Shown piece by piece: positions 10,949 to 23,174 of a DNA stretch of 64,000 nucleotides (position 1 is its first letter; each line of letters starts with the position of its first letter). Source of the DNA: Liolophura sinensis (lineage: Eukaryota > Mollusca > Polyplacophora > Chitonida > Chitonidae); contig NC_088306.1 in assembly GCF_032854445.1 (NCBI RefSeq), positions 17,271,764 to 17,335,763 on the forward strand, given 5' to 3'. The position numbers were made by a program, and so were the translations under genes. The notes beneath the pieces are model-generated. The model saw nothing but the letters and a program-made list of their open reading frames with translations, was not told the DNA's origin and searched no databases.

Positions 10949-11438
10949 ACTATTTTAGTGGGGAGTTCCACTGAGTTAGACTAAAGTTGAGTACCGGTAA
11001 TTTTTTTTTTTCATTACCATTGTTTTCCTGTTATATTCACGTACAACCAGTATAACATTCTTGCTACCTACGTGTACCCACGTATAACCAGTATTTCGTC
11101 TTCATTTCCTACTGAAGACATTAGGTTTATGTCGCGACGTTGGTAATTCCTAAGTACAACCATGTAGCTGGACTAAAACCCTTTCTGGTATGCTATTAGG
11201 AATCATTGTGAATCAAGGAAACAATTCAAACCCATTTTTTCTTATTGCACTTATTGCACCAGTGTAATCTAATTTTTTTTATATGCACGCAGTAAATCTT
11301 CATACATTGCCAAAACAAATATATTTATGACCAAATTATGACAAAAGAATATAAGTAGAGATGATTAGACAGTTTGTTCAGCTGTAAAATTTAGGAAACG
11401 TTTGTGTCGTATTATTTATTGACGGAAACAATCATGAC

Positions 11439-11442
<4 letters not shown>
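10949..11442. other. Non-coding stretch, nothing recognised
   Basis: AT-rich sequence without recognisable coding signal. Confidence 0.5.
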
Positions 11443-11494
<52 letters not shown>

Positions 11495-11497
11495 ATA
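11443..11497. repeat. (TA)n(TG)n microsatellite
   Basis: About 20 TA units followed by a short TG run. Confidence 0.95.
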
Positions 11498-12269
11498 TGA
11501 CAGAGAAAAAGTTCGACGGTAAACCCAGAATACACCGGACGACTGGAAATTGTGGCCTGGATTGTGAACGTATGTCGGTTATCTGCTTAACAGATCAAAT
11601 TGTGGATTAGAGTAGTTATTTGATAAAGCGAGAGAGCCGGTTAACAAGACAACAGTTCCGGTATTTACTAGTGTGTCTCTGGCTTGCCACTCATACTATA
11701 CCATACCTGGTGTACAAAATATGTAGGTCATTTTTGAACTTGTCTGAGGAGGTATTGTTTGTTGAATTCTGTATGCTTTAAAGTCGTATTACAAAAAGTA
11801 TAAATTTTAATGAACATCATACCGACAGGCAATTGAAAAAAAATGTTTTAATAGAAAACTATTCTTTATTTTTTTTAAAAAGTTGTACCTAAATTTGTAG
11901 AAAACCCACAAAATCTATTTTTTCAAAAATGATTTTTCATAAGGCAGGGATAAGTTCCCGATATGCGCTTATTTGTCTTGTATCCCCGTTGTACGCGTAT
12001 ACTGAATTTTACTTCGTTGTCCACGTATACGCGCTTGAACATAGATAAATCACTGTAGTATTTCTTTTCTTCCGCTATCAGTTACTCTCATAATCTAGAT
12101 CCATAAATCCGGAACGATCCAACTCCAAATATGGAACAGAGTGATTATCAGGCGTGTTTTGTCCTAGAATATATGTAAGACAAGACAACAAATCCAGTTT
12201 TGAATATAAAACTTGAATAGTTTTAAATGTTACCTTACTCTCGCCATACAGTTGGGAGATGGGGTGGGA
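11498..12269. other. Non-coding stretch, nothing recognised
   Basis: AT-rich DNA; no exon or repeat recognised. Confidence 0.45.
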
Positions 12270-12450
12270 GATGAGGGCCCTGGCTGGCCGAGTTGTCTGA
12301 TGAGTTCTCAAGAACGACGACTATATAGCTAAAATTATCAATGTAGGCGGGAGTTCAAACCCAGCGTGGTTAATTCGACTCTGGCTTAAAATTGGGAGCT
12401 TCGCTCGATGTTATATAGTTGGAAATAGTATGCACGGTCTAAGGCATCAA

Positions 12451-12481
<31 letters not shown>

Positions 12482-12535
12482 AAATAGATAAATAAATAAA
12501 TAAATAAATAAATAAAAATAAGCAAATAAATATGT
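12270..12535 (+). repeat. tRNA-derived SINE (family D) with long (AAAT)n tail
   Basis: GGCTGGCCGAGTTGTCTGAT is box-A-like and GGGAGTTCAAACCCAGC is box-B-like. It is followed by a short body and then about 85 bp of AAAT/AAATA repeats. The sequence differs from families A-C. Confidence 0.55.
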
Positions 12536-13384
12536 ATGAGAATAACCTCCCTTTTTTCGTCTTGTCGGTGTGTCCTACCTGAATGACTACCTGTTACCGT
12601 CACATTATACTTACTTAGTCTACACAGTGTACATGTACCCGACAAAAAAAGGTTGCAGACGAAGTCACTCTTGCTGACATGTGAATTTAAGCGATGACGG
12701 ACTCGGCGGTTTCTCAGGTAAAGCATATATTGTTATAATGTGGTGGTTTCAAGTTTTCCAGAATGCAGGAACCAATTAACCTCGCCCTGTCTGCTCTGAA
12801 TGTCACACAGAGTCACGCCTTCAGTGAGGTCACGGCCGTTGGCCTCAACCTCGTGGATCCCTAGATGAGCGATCAGACTAGTGGTGTTTGCTTGAAGTCA
12901 ACTTGCCTTTAATACCATTGTGATTGCAGGTTCAAATTCAGCCCTAAGTGTTTTTGCTCTTGGGCCACTTGTAAAACACATCGTTAATAAAGTCAAAAAT
13001 ATAATAACGTTTTGGTAAATGACGTATGTTTCTTGAGTTGCAGCGCTCTAAAACGACGATATTTACGAGGAAAATTACGAAAAATTTGTTTTGCGAGGTT
13101 TATAGAAATTGGGCTCTCACTAAGGAAGCAGTGGGTGGTGCAGTCAGGTTTTTGCGTAGAACGTCCAACCATCTTCTTCCGGTCGTGTCACGGCCGGTGT
13201 CTCAGTGTAACGCAATGCCATGACACCAGACATGATACCATACAGTCACAGTAAACTCACATCGCGCGAATCATTTTGCTGATACAGTACCACGCCTTTG
13301 TCCTCGAGCTGAGCGACAAACTAGGAATGTATGGAGGGTGCCGATTTTTTTTTACAAGAATGATCGGACTTCGCAGTGAACCCT
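12536..13384. other. Non-coding stretch with a weak tRNA-like motif
   Basis: Around 12930, CAGGTTCAAATTCAGCC resembles a tRNA box B, and TGAGCGATCAGACTAGTGG about 65 bp upstream could be a worn box A. This may be an old SINE remnant. Nothing else is recognised. Confidence 0.3.
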
Positions 13385-13895
13385 TTGGTTCTGTGTCTTA
13401 AGCGATATTCTTTCCCTTAACAAGGTTCTCTGTCTAATCATGGCTCTATGTCTTAATCGTAGGTTCTCTGTCTTAACCGAAGCTTCTCTGTCTTAATCAA
13501 AGGCTCTTTGTCTTAACAAGGTTCTCTGTCTTAAGATTCTCAGTCTTAACCGAATGTTTTCGTCTTAACCAAGGCTCTTTGTCTTAACAAGCTTTTCTGT
13601 TTTCACCAAAAGTTCTCTCTATTACAGAGGGTCTCTGTCTTAACAGGGTCTCCTCTATCTTAACCGAATTTTCTCTGTACTGACTGAAAGTTCTCCGTCT
13701 TAATAACGCATTCTGTTATGAGCGAAGGTTCTCTTTCTTAATGAGGTGCTTTGTCTTAACAGGGTTCTCTCTCTTCACTAAAAGGCCCCTGTTTTTACTG
13801 AAGGTTCTCTGTCTTCACTGAAGGTTCTCTGTCTTCACTGAAAGTACTCCGTCGGCTCTGAAAGTTCTCTATCTTAACCGAAGGTTTCTCTGTCC
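13385..13895. repeat. ~20-bp minisatellite (GGTTCTCTGTCTTAACCGAA)
   Basis: About 25 imperfect, unevenly spaced copies containing TCTCTGTCTTAAC, with variable lengths of 17-24 bp. It is an old, degenerate array. Confidence 0.85.
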
Positions 13896-13950
13896 TTACG
13901 CATGAAGTTTGATGTGAAGTACACGTTGGGTATTTAATTGTCTTTTACAT

Positions 13951-13985
13951 GCTTAGGACCTTAGGACCTTAGGACCTTAGGACTT
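13951..13985. repeat. Short (AGGACCTT)n repeat
   Basis: About four 8-bp units of TTAGGACC. Confidence 0.9.
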
Positions 13986-14305
13986 TACTAAGGTCTTAGG
14001 CCTTTTGCCCAAGATTGCTAACCACTCAGTACGGATGTTACGATGGTGACGAAGTGATGACCTCACTTCAGCATAAATATAGTTTTAAGAAAACTGGGGG
14101 TCATGCTAGCTGGAATGAAAAAATACAAGATACGTGTGGTGGTATGACAAGTATAGTACTACAGAATGATTAAATGTATACATTTCTTGAATTGAAGTTG
14201 ACAAAGTTACAACATAAATAGTCAGGAAGTTCTGTGCCCTATATACTGTGACCTTGAGCCCTATATTCGGGTCAAACGGAACGAGCGCTTTACCCTTTTC
14301 ATGCC

Positions 14306-14514
14306 AAGGCCGATTTCACAAAACCATTTGTGACTTAAGTCAGGATTTTAAATACAATTTAGGGGCTTATTTTGTGTGCGTGTAACTTTAAAAACTGGAC
14401 AGTCTTACAAAGATAAATGAACCAAAATTCCAATCTTGATTACCAACCCAAAGCACTATGACGATGTTTTACATCTTGACGAGTCAGAAATCGTTTTGTG
14501 GAATCGACCTAAGG
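14306..14514. mobile_element. MITE-like element with terminal inverted repeats
   Basis: The left end CGATTTCACAAAACCATTTG and continuing TGACTTAAGTCAGGAT are mirrored on the right by ATCTTGACGAGTCAGAAATC and GTTTTGTGGAATCGACCT. This gives about 38-bp inverted termini (around 80% match) around a 120-bp non-coding core. No transposase; family unknown. Confidence 0.6.
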
Positions 14515-17084
14515 TCAAGACCTTGTTGGACATGGGTTAGAGTATATTGGAGCATCACGCGTAGTGTCTTCAGCATGGCGTTTTAGTGAGTTAGCACGAA
14601 AGATATGGCAGAGGTATTTAGTTTATATACTGGCGTAGCAGATCGTCTTGTGTTACATGAGACCGTATAATATTGCAACATTTGAGAAAACAAACCAGCC
14701 GACAAAGCCATTAATCATCGTTACAAACTCGTGCGCCGGCGGCGGCCTCGCGAAAAAGTTGGCATTCCGTTACAAGCATCTGTCTGTAAGATGTAGAGTA
14801 AAGTGACGTATGCAGGCCTAGAACTGGAAGACGCTAAATTTACTTGGTGATCCATTTTACGAAGTTCTGGAGTTAGAACAGACGGTAATCGTGCTTGACC
14901 ACGCTCAGATAAACGAATGGACCCCTGAATGAACTCGACAAGATTGACAGCTTTATAAATATTATATATTATTCGAACCGTTCAGTTACTTAAGCTGTGA
15001 TTATATATACAGTGGTTGTAAGCCACATGACAACTGAACTATTCAGATTTACAGAACAATGGCGTAAATTAAGTCTGAATAGTAAACAAACGACTTTCAC
15101 ATGAATTTTCACTCCGCGTATAGCATGAGCAGTGTTTTTCTTTCTTCTACAGTCGTTTCTTCATTGGTAAAGTAAAACTGGCGGCGATAGCCTTTGCGGA
15201 TAATTGTAAACTGCCTTGTCTAACAACTTAGTGGCAAGGTTTGTCATGCCCTCAGCTTATTCTCCAAGCGCCGAGCAAAATTCTCGGAATGCCCTTGTAT
15301 ATACAGACAGAAACGGGTCTATGACATATAACAGGTCTGTAGAAAATGTTGGGTAAAATGACGCCATAATAGTACACATATAATACAGCTTGCTAGATAG
15401 TCCTGAACAGCTTAGACTTACTGAAGCATGCAGGAATTAATTGCACCTAAGGGCATAATTGCATGAAGGCTATTGCCATTCACTTTATGGAAAAAAACCA
15501 AAATCTGTTTTACACTTAACACAACATGACTTTTTAAAGGATCGGCCCAAAGGCTTGGGTTCACTTAAAAGCTGTTATAAAAACATGACAAATATACTCT
15601 GCACGAGTTTCTTTTCTGCAGAATTCAATATCTTTCTCGATACTTAACCCTTTAGAATACCCTCCATCGTAACACCTTTCCACCTCACCTGCAACTTGCG
15701 ATATGCTGCAGCTTGCAAAAATACTCTTTTTGAAATACATCTTTTCTCACTAGGTTAGAATAATAGAAAACGGAATGCATCCTCAGTATGTATTTCAACT
15801 AAATTAGTTTTACTCACCTATATCATTCACAAAATCTTCCACTGTGATTTCAAGACTATATTTTTATATATAGCAATAACTATTATCTTCAAATGCATTT
15901 TTATTATATATACCAGCTCTTCTTAAACTTCCCTTTTCTATCGATGGTTCGGTATTTTCTTCATCACATGATTAAAATCCAAATTCATCTGTCATCTTCT
16001 GTCATCTCCTCCATCGCTGATCTCTTCCTCGTTGATGCTTCAAGTACCTATTTTCAGCTTGGATATTTATTCAGAATAATCTAACGAGTAGATTCGAGTA
16101 TGGGGAGGCATCACTAAACTAGGGAGAAATAATGCGACAGAAAGAACTTTGTACAGCATGTCTCTATATTACAAGACTGACTGGTTTGTATATAGCACAA
16201 CAAAAACCATCTTTAAATAATATGTTGTCATCCAGCCCAGTATATCTCTTTAACATTTGAATTCAGTCAAATCCTGGTTGAGCGCATTATGCCAAGTGTC
16301 CGAGTGTCTGCGTATAATGTATATAAACATAGATATCTGTATGTACAAACTATGTTTTGTCACATCATCCTATGGCGTCCATTCTCACTGGACAGGCCTA
16401 TGACTGGCCCTATGGTGTATGTGTTATCAATAAACCTGTTCTGTTCACCGTTATACAGACTCTTTGTGTCTACTTTATGGATCATGTACGTTGGGTTATA
16501 GCACTGGTTTCTGTACAGGTAGGCAGTCCTGTTGGCTTGTTTTGTGTTCCTTCAGCTTGGGTCTGTGAGTTGTACTCACACAGTATGTATATATACCCTG
16601 ATTGTACTTTATCTGAAAGTACTCACCGACAGCTTGTAATATAGAATCATGCTGTACAAAGTGTTTTTTGGGTCGCATTTTTTCTCACAAGTAATCTGAC
16701 GGCTACTTAATTTGATCACCTTTGGTGCGTGCTTCATAATTGTTATACAAAATTGTTACTAATAGGATCGAACGAGTCCTACTTTCAAACCACCCGTTCC
16801 AGAATAATACTTAACAAATCAAAAAAAAAAATCGTTTCATGACTATAGTTGCAGTTAACACCTGAATCTGAAAGCTCTTTCTTTGACGAACACAAACTGA
16901 AAATGCATTTCGTATTTGTTTAAAAAGTAGTCTCGTGAAATGAGGTTCCTTACTGAATTCTGGGGATAAAATGGACCCTGGCAGACTGTGTGATCTAAAG
17001 CGTAACTCTCACTCATGTGTGATCGACTTCCTGGGGCTTTAGGTTGTGAAGGAAGTTGATCAGGTAACTGTCGCCCTTGGACAG
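14515..17084. other. 2.6 kb non-coding stretch
   Basis: No exon, tandem array or recognised SINE. The short frames present have no recognisable domain or splice context. Confidence 0.4.
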
Positions 17085-17152
17085 GGATTTTGTAGACTCT
17101 CCCTTTGGCCGTTTGCGCAGTCAAACGTTCAATGAAGGCCACTTATCTTCCA

Positions 17153-17419
17153 TTTATTTATTTATTTATTTGACTGGTGTTTAACGTAGTACTCAAGAAT
17201 ATTTCACTTATACGACTGCGGCCTGTATTATGGTGGGAGGAAACCGGGCAGAGCCCGGGGGAAACCCAAGACCATCCTCAGTTTTTTGGCACACCTTCTC
17301 TCGTACGGCCGGACAGGAAGCCAGCATGAGCTGAACTTGAACTTACAACGATCACATTAGTGGGAGGCTCAAGGGTCATTGCACCGTGTTGGTGCTACCC
17401 CGCTCGGCCACGGAAGTCC
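17153..17419 (-). repeat. SINE-A inserted in SINE-B
   Basis: Full body and head on the minus strand. It is flanked by CACTTATCTTCCA (17140-17152) and CACTTGTCTTCCA (17420-17432), a 13-bp target-site duplication with one mismatch. Confidence 0.85.
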
Positions 17420-17558
17420 CACTTGTCTTCCATGAGTATGTTGTGCATGCATGTGTGTACATCGCACGTGGGAAATGTCGTCAGTTCGTTTCCAATGGTC
17501 AGTGGTTTACGTCGTGTAATCCGGTTTCCTCCACGCATAAAACAGATCGCTATCATGT

Positions 17559-17774
17559 ATTTATTTATTTGATTGGTGTTTTAAGCCGTACTCAAGAATA
17601 TTTCACTCACAACGGCGGCCAGCATTATGGTAGGTGGAAACCGAGCAGAGCCCGGAGGAAACACACGACCATCCACAGGTTGCTGGAGTCCTTCCCACTT
17701 ACCGCCGGAGAGGAAGCCAGCATGAGCTGGACTTGAACTCACAGCGACCGCATTGGTGAGAAGCTCCTGGGTCA
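17559..17774 (-). repeat. SINE-A, 5'-truncated, second insertion in the same SINE-B
   Basis: Minus-strand copy lacking the box-A part of the head; it starts at the GTGACCCAGGAGCTTCTCAC region. It is flanked by CTATCATGT at 17550-17558 and 17775-17783. Confidence 0.85.
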
Positions 17775-18233
17775 CTATCATGTAAGTGAACAATTCTTGA
17801 GTATGGCATGAAAACAATAATCAGATAAATAAATGTGTGGACATTTTAAAGCAGACGCGTCCGATAGCTCCACGCGATCTCAGGATTCATCCGTGCTTGT
17901 TAGTGACATTACCACATTCACCCAATACTCTGAGAAAACAAAACAAACGAGAGTTGCAATTGATTTGTTTATCAACTTAACTGGTGGTTTATGCATACAT
18001 ATACCCACTGGTGTATGCAGTTCACTTTTTTGTATGGTAATGAAAAAGGAAAAAAGCAGTAATCGAACATATCCTCAGAATGAAAGAAATCTGACCTACA
18101 ACTCTCATTTTTGTGGCCAGTTACTTTAAAAATATATCCTTATATTCCTGAAATAATCTCATGCAGCATCATACTCATGGCCACATTTCAAAAAGTTTCA
18201 AAAGTTTTGCTCCAAAATGCTCCAGCAAAAACC

Positions 18234-18253
18234 AAAAAAAAAAAAAAAAAAAC
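18234..18253. repeat. A-rich homopolymer run
   Basis: About 19 consecutive A residues. Confidence 0.9.
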
Positions 18254-18339
18254 CCCAAAGACTTCTGACCCACAATTTACACTCTTGCGCCATTTTCTTT
18301 TCTGTTAACTTACTTATGAAGGTGTAACAAGCACTTAGG

Positions 18340-18583
18340 TTTATTTGTTGTTTGGTGTTTTACGCCCTGCTCAAGATATACTTCACTTATACATGTAGGA
18401 CAGCTGCAAGCATTATGGTGAGAAGAAACCGGACAGAACCCGGGGCAAATACCACGACTCTCGTACGGCCGGGGAGGAAGCCAGCATCAGCTGGACTTGA
18501 GCTCACATCGCCTGCATTGTTAAGAGACTTCTGGGTCATCGCGCCGCGCTGACAATCTAACCACCTTGGCCATGGGGGGCCCG
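18340..18583 (-). repeat. SINE-A, diverged full-length copy
   Basis: On the minus strand the head (GGGCCCCCCATGGCCAAGG) and body (GAGCTCAAGTCCAGCTGATG) are followed by the end GGGCGTAAAACACCAAAC. Small insertions and substitutions mark it as older than the copy at 10712. Confidence 0.8.
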
Positions 18584-18733
18584 GAATTGTTAATGGATGT
18601 TAGCACGGTTTATCACGCAACGCATTCATAAGTTGGTCACGTGAGTGCAAGGTTCATCGCATTACAAATGAACCAGAAATATGTAGGACAGGATGACGTA
18701 TATTTGGTTTACATGTTACTGATTGCATGCCAT

Positions 18734-18740
<7 letters not shown>

Positions 18741-18823
<83 letters not shown>

Positions 18824-18832
18824 CACACAAAA
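18741..18832. repeat. (TA)n(CA)n microsatellite
   Basis: A short TG run, then about 35 TA units, then an ACACAC run. The 60-73-codon frames crossing it on both strands are artefacts. Confidence 0.95.
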
Positions 18833-18957
18833 TAGACATATGTATACATTACGAAGCTCGCTGGCGTCTCCATTATACAAATGGTTTTTGCTGCACGTTA
18901 ACGGAACACAATATGTGCCTTTCTGAAAACGAGACATAGGCTAATATGTATCTATAA

Positions 18958-19095
18958 TATGGAAGACGGATGCGGCCACTCGCATTCTGGAGCCGCGTCT
19001 TGCGCGTTTTGTCAGAAAACCCGCGGGACGAGATTAGGCAAAATCACGCGGTTTTTATATTACAGAACACGAATGGCCGCATCCGTTTTCCATAC
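18958..19095. mobile_element. Small MITE-like palindromic element
   Basis: The left end TATGGAAGACGGATGCGGCC and ACTCGCATTCTG is the inverted complement of the right end (GAACACGAATGGCCGCATCC and GTTTTCCATA) with about three mismatches over 32 bp. The core also holds inverted blocks around CGCGTTTT/AAAACCCGCG. No coding capacity. Confidence 0.65.
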
Positions 19096-19639
19096 TGTAA
19101 CGCATTGTCTTTCGCTTAGTTTCCGTCTGACTTAAACACGTAAAAATTTCCTTGTTCTGATTCTCTACAATAGGCATCTAAATGCGGTGAGTCAGTATCA
19201 TGTGTGATCAGCCCATAATGGTGTGACATCTGTGCGGAAGTGTATGTATGCGTATATATGACCATAGTATACCAGATATCCTGAACTAACATTCCTACAA
19301 AACGCTTCTGGGGCACCACGGATGTTAACGTCTGGTTTATATGGTCTTCGTTTTAGTTTACTCCCCGTATCCTCTACAGGCTACATGGCTCAGTTACGAA
19401 GATAATAAAATTCCAGATGATATTAAGAGAAAGCGATGACAATTCAGATTATAACAGAAAGCGATGTTAATCTTTGTATGATCAAACGTGGTGCCATCTG
19501 TAATGGTAAGCAGATGGCATCTGCAATGGTGTAAACAGATGGCACGGTAGGTAATAAAAATTCTCAGATGTTCGCATTATGTAAAAAATACCAGCATCTG
19601 ATGTGGAAGATGAAAAATCCTTGTATGTTTTTTATCGCA
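19096..19639. other. Non-coding stretch with a short GCAGATGG duplication
   Basis: Two copies of an AACAGATGGCA/AGCAGATGGCA motif occur near 19508 and 19538. Nothing else is recognised. Confidence 0.4.
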
Positions 19640-20545
19640 ATTTTGAGCAACAAACAGACTGACAGACAAACAGACTCACGCACAGACAGAGCGACCGACA
19701 TACAAACAGACACACGCACAGACAAAACGACCCACAGACAAACAGACATACGCACAGACAAACCGATCAACAAACAAACAGACACACGCACAGACAGAGC
19801 AAAAGACAGACAAACAGACACACGCACAGACAGAGCGACCGAAAGACAAACAGACTCACGCACAGAAGGAGTGACTCTCAGACAAACAGATACACACACA
19901 GACAGAGCGACCGACGGACAAACAGACACACTCACAGACAGAGCTACCGACAGACCAACAGACTCACGCACAGACAGAGCGACCGACAGACAAAAAGACT
20001 CATGCACAGAAGGAGCGACCCACAGACAAACAGATACACGCACACACAGAGCGACCCACAGACAAACAGACACACGCACAGACATAGCGACCGACAGACA
20101 AACAGACACACGCACAGACAGAGCAACCGACAGACAAACAGACACAAGAGCAGACAGAACGACCGACAGACAATCGGACACACGCACAGACAAAGCGACC
20201 GACAGATAAACAGACTCACGCACAGACAGAGCGACAATTAGACAAACAGACACACTCACATACAGATTAACTGACAGATAACGACACACTCATAGACAGA
20301 GCGACCGACAGTCAAACAGACACACGCACAGACATAGCGGCCGACAGACAAACAGACACACACACAGACACACATACACTGCGATCGACAGACAAAGAGA
20401 TACACGCACGGACAGAGCGAGCGACCGAGTGACAGACACACGCACAAACAGGGCGGCTGACAGACTGACAGACAGACACGCAGACAGAGCGATCGACGGA
20501 CAAACAGACACACGTACAGATCGAGCGAGCGACGGACAAAAGAAA
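19640..20545. repeat. 36-bp minisatellite, about 25 copies
   Basis: The unit is close to ACAGACAAACAGACACACGC followed by ACAGACAGAGCGACCG. Because 36 is a multiple of 3 and units rarely differ in length, stop-free frames extend across the array on both strands (213 codons + and 241 codons -). Their products are pure repeat translations (Thr/Asp/Arg-rich on +, Ser/Val/Leu/Cys-rich on -), with no signs of an independent gene. Confidence 0.95.
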
Positions 20546-21689
20546 ACCACACACAGAGATATATCATAAAGCGATCAACCAACATGAAGATTCCAGGTGA
20601 AGACCACCCCCTTTCGCTAGGTCTCCGACAATCCCCTGACTTAAAGCCACCACCGATCCCGCACAGGTCAAGCCGTAGATTATGTCGCGACTTGTGATTT
20701 TGACATTGCTTAACATTGTATATACGTGTACTTATGTCGGCCAGGTCACACTAGCGCCACAAATATGGAAAGGAACACTTCTCTGTGAGAGATCGAGCCA
20801 CATCCGTCAATCCATCTGGTGTAAGTAACTGATAACAGACATAATGAAATGCCTGAAGAGGTCGATGTGTGTATGGCGGGGTCAGCATCTTAACATAACA
20901 TAATTTCGTCACACTTACTACATATAGGTCAGTATTAACATGGGCTGATATGGGTTACCCCGGTGAATTGATTTTCCTTATTATTTATGTAACCCATGGA
21001 TTTGTCAACATCAGCTCAAAAAATATAGAACACTAAACTTTCGCTATTCACTATGCCATCATATTTCTCCCCATATATTAAAAGTTCAACTCCGTAGCAT
21101 GAAAATTATTGCTGCTGGAAGTGAAATCATAGCTGTTAATATGGTTAACTTAGTATATACCAGAACCCATTCCTGGGTGAAAAAGGCCCATCTAATCACA
21201 TGAGGTAACTAGCATTTTGGGAAAACCATGCGTTGAACATCGCATCTCTGACTTAAAATTAAGGCTCAGACAATACAAATTTTTCAGTTGACATATACAT
21301 ATTTACATTACATTTTGTTTCGCTCTTGGTAATTGAGGAGAGATCATGTTGCATGGCATTTTGTCATGTTAGCAAGACGTTCAGCAGATTATTACATAAT
21401 GATCCCTAATTGCTTAAATTATCACATATCTGCGTTATCTGACAGAATGCATGCAACAATCGATAATTTTGAGTAAACAAGAAACAACGCGTGCCTGATA
21501 CTTCATGGCAGGGAATCTCAATAGGCCGGATTACTAAAAGGCTCAGTATTAGTTATGCTGTTCTTCCTCGTGTATGCAAATGGCATTGTGAAAGACATCC
21601 AATCAAACATCAGCGACACAAACATCTTTATTATAATAACATGTCTATGCCTTAAAAATTCTCGTGCCAGAGTGTCACAATTTTCGTGG
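20546..21689. other. 1.1 kb non-coding stretch
   Basis: Nothing recognised. Confidence 0.45.
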
Positions 21690-21808
21690 CAGGAGCCTCT
21701 CACCAATGCAGTCGTAGTGTGAGGTCAAGTCCAGCCCATACTGGCTTTCTCTCCGGCTGTACCTGAGAAGGTCTGGCAGCCACCTGCTGATGGTCATGGG
21801 TTTCCCCA
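21690..21808 (+). repeat. SINE-A, 3'-truncated
   Basis: Contains GGAGCCTCTCACCAATGCAG, GAGGTCAAGTCCAGCCCA and CCTGCTGATGGTCATGGG, then loses similarity. Lack of the 3' end is unusual for a LINE-mobilised SINE and suggests later deletion. Confidence 0.7.
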
Positions 21809-21964
21809 TGACAGTTGTAGGTCAGATTACTCTCATTATGAGGATACGTTTACCTACTATATTCTTCTCTTTCATTTCTCGCCAAAAAGTGAATTTCATT
21901 AGAGTTTACAGACAAGTTTTCTGGGAGAACAAGGAATATATGCGTCTAAACAGACATTCGTACA

Positions 21965-22770
21965 TAACAGTTCTCCAGTGCCTGTGTCCTTCTTGCAGCC
22001 CTAGTTCTAAAAAGCAGATGGGGTCCAGCACCGATTGCCGTCTTACTCCACTGCCTGGACCCTTGTTACCGCTCTGGTTCCAAAAACATATGGGGTCCAG
22101 TACCGTTTACTTCCTTACCTCAGTGCCAGGATCCTTGTTTATGGTTCTAGTTCCAACAACCAGTACCGTTTACCGCTTACTCCAGAGCCTGGACCTTTGT
22201 TACCGCCCTAGTTTCTTAAACACATGAAGCCCAGTACTGTTTACCGCCTTACTCTAATGCCTGGATTCCTGTCACTGCCCTAATTCCAAAAACCCTATGG
22301 GGTCTGGTAATATGGTACTGCCATAATCCAGTGCCTAAATCCTTGTTTATGGCCCTATAGTTCCAACAACATATTGGGCCCATCAATGTTTACTGCCATA
22401 ACCCAGTGCCTGAATCCTTGTTACTGTCCTAGTTCCATAAACATATTGGGCCCAGTAATGTTTACCGCCTTACTCCAGTGCCTGGATTCTTGTTCATGGC
22501 CCTAGTTCCAACATTATATGGGACTCGGCAACGTTTACCGCCTTACTCCAGTGCCTGGATCCTTGTCACCACCCTGGTTCCATATAATAAGCGTTTGGGA
22601 CCAATTACTGTTTACTACCTCACTCCAGTGCCTGGATCCTTTTTACCGTCCTCGATCCCAAAAAATCCGGGGCTCAGTGCTGTTTACCGCCTCACTCGAG
22701 CGAATGGGCCCTAGTTAATTAACCGCCCTAGTTTCAACAACATATGGGGCCCAGTCCCGCTTACAGCCAT
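21965..22770. repeat. 72-bp minisatellite, about 11 copies
   Basis: The unit contains CAGTGCCTGGATCCTTGTTA, CCGCCCTAGTTCCAAAAACA, TATGGGGCCCAGTACCG and TTTACCGCCTTACTC. Copies are 75-90% alike. Open frames through it are repeat by-products. Confidence 0.9.
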
Positions 22771-23140
22771 TGCTCAACTGCTGTTCTTTCATTGGCTGAG
22801 ACATTCTCTATTCAGATCGAACTTTTATCGAAAGGCTCACAACAGAACTATTATCTATATCTATGCTGTGAGAGTATGCATTTAGCAGGAAAGGAAACCC
22901 TATACTGCCTAGTTAGAAATTTTGTGTTTCTAGCTATGATGTTGTACGGCAGACTTATTTTTGGTTTTAAGGTAGAATTTCAGGTCAAGTACGGTGCATG
23001 ATATTACTGATAGATATACTCCTACAGCATTCGTCTATAAATATCTAACCTGTTTGCCAAAACGAGGCTATCTTAATGCATGATTTATTAACAACCAATA
23101 AGAAAACAACTTGGGCCGCCATACATAGTGGCGAAGGGGA
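22740..23140. repeat. Diverged tandem duplication, unit 1
   Basis: Shares ordered blocks with 23175-23650: a CATTGCTC...CATTGGCTGAGACATTCTC-type start, GACTTATTTTTGGTTTTAAG, CTATAAATATCTAACCTG and TTTATTAACAACCAATAAGA. Confidence 0.6.
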
Positions 23141-23174
23141 CCTCATCACTAAATGGTAATCAGATCAAGCGTTT

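Larger units (their letters stand above)
17085..17836 (+). repeat. SINE-B copy interrupted by two SINE-A insertions
   Basis: Three SINE-B pieces are collinear with the full copy at 5040-5405: TTTGCGCAGTCAAACGTTC (before 17152); a middle part, 17433-17558, with GGTCAGTGGTTTACGTCG; and the end, 17784-17836, with AAGTGAACAATTCTTGAG and its AAATAAAT tail. Minus-strand SINE-A copies sit between the pieces. Confidence 0.75.

Noticed and set aside
19564-20289. A 241-codon minus-strand frame rich in Ser/Val/Leu/Cys resembling a membrane or toxin-like repeat protein.
   Set aside because: The 36-bp unit lacks stops on both strands; composition follows the DNA repeat only.
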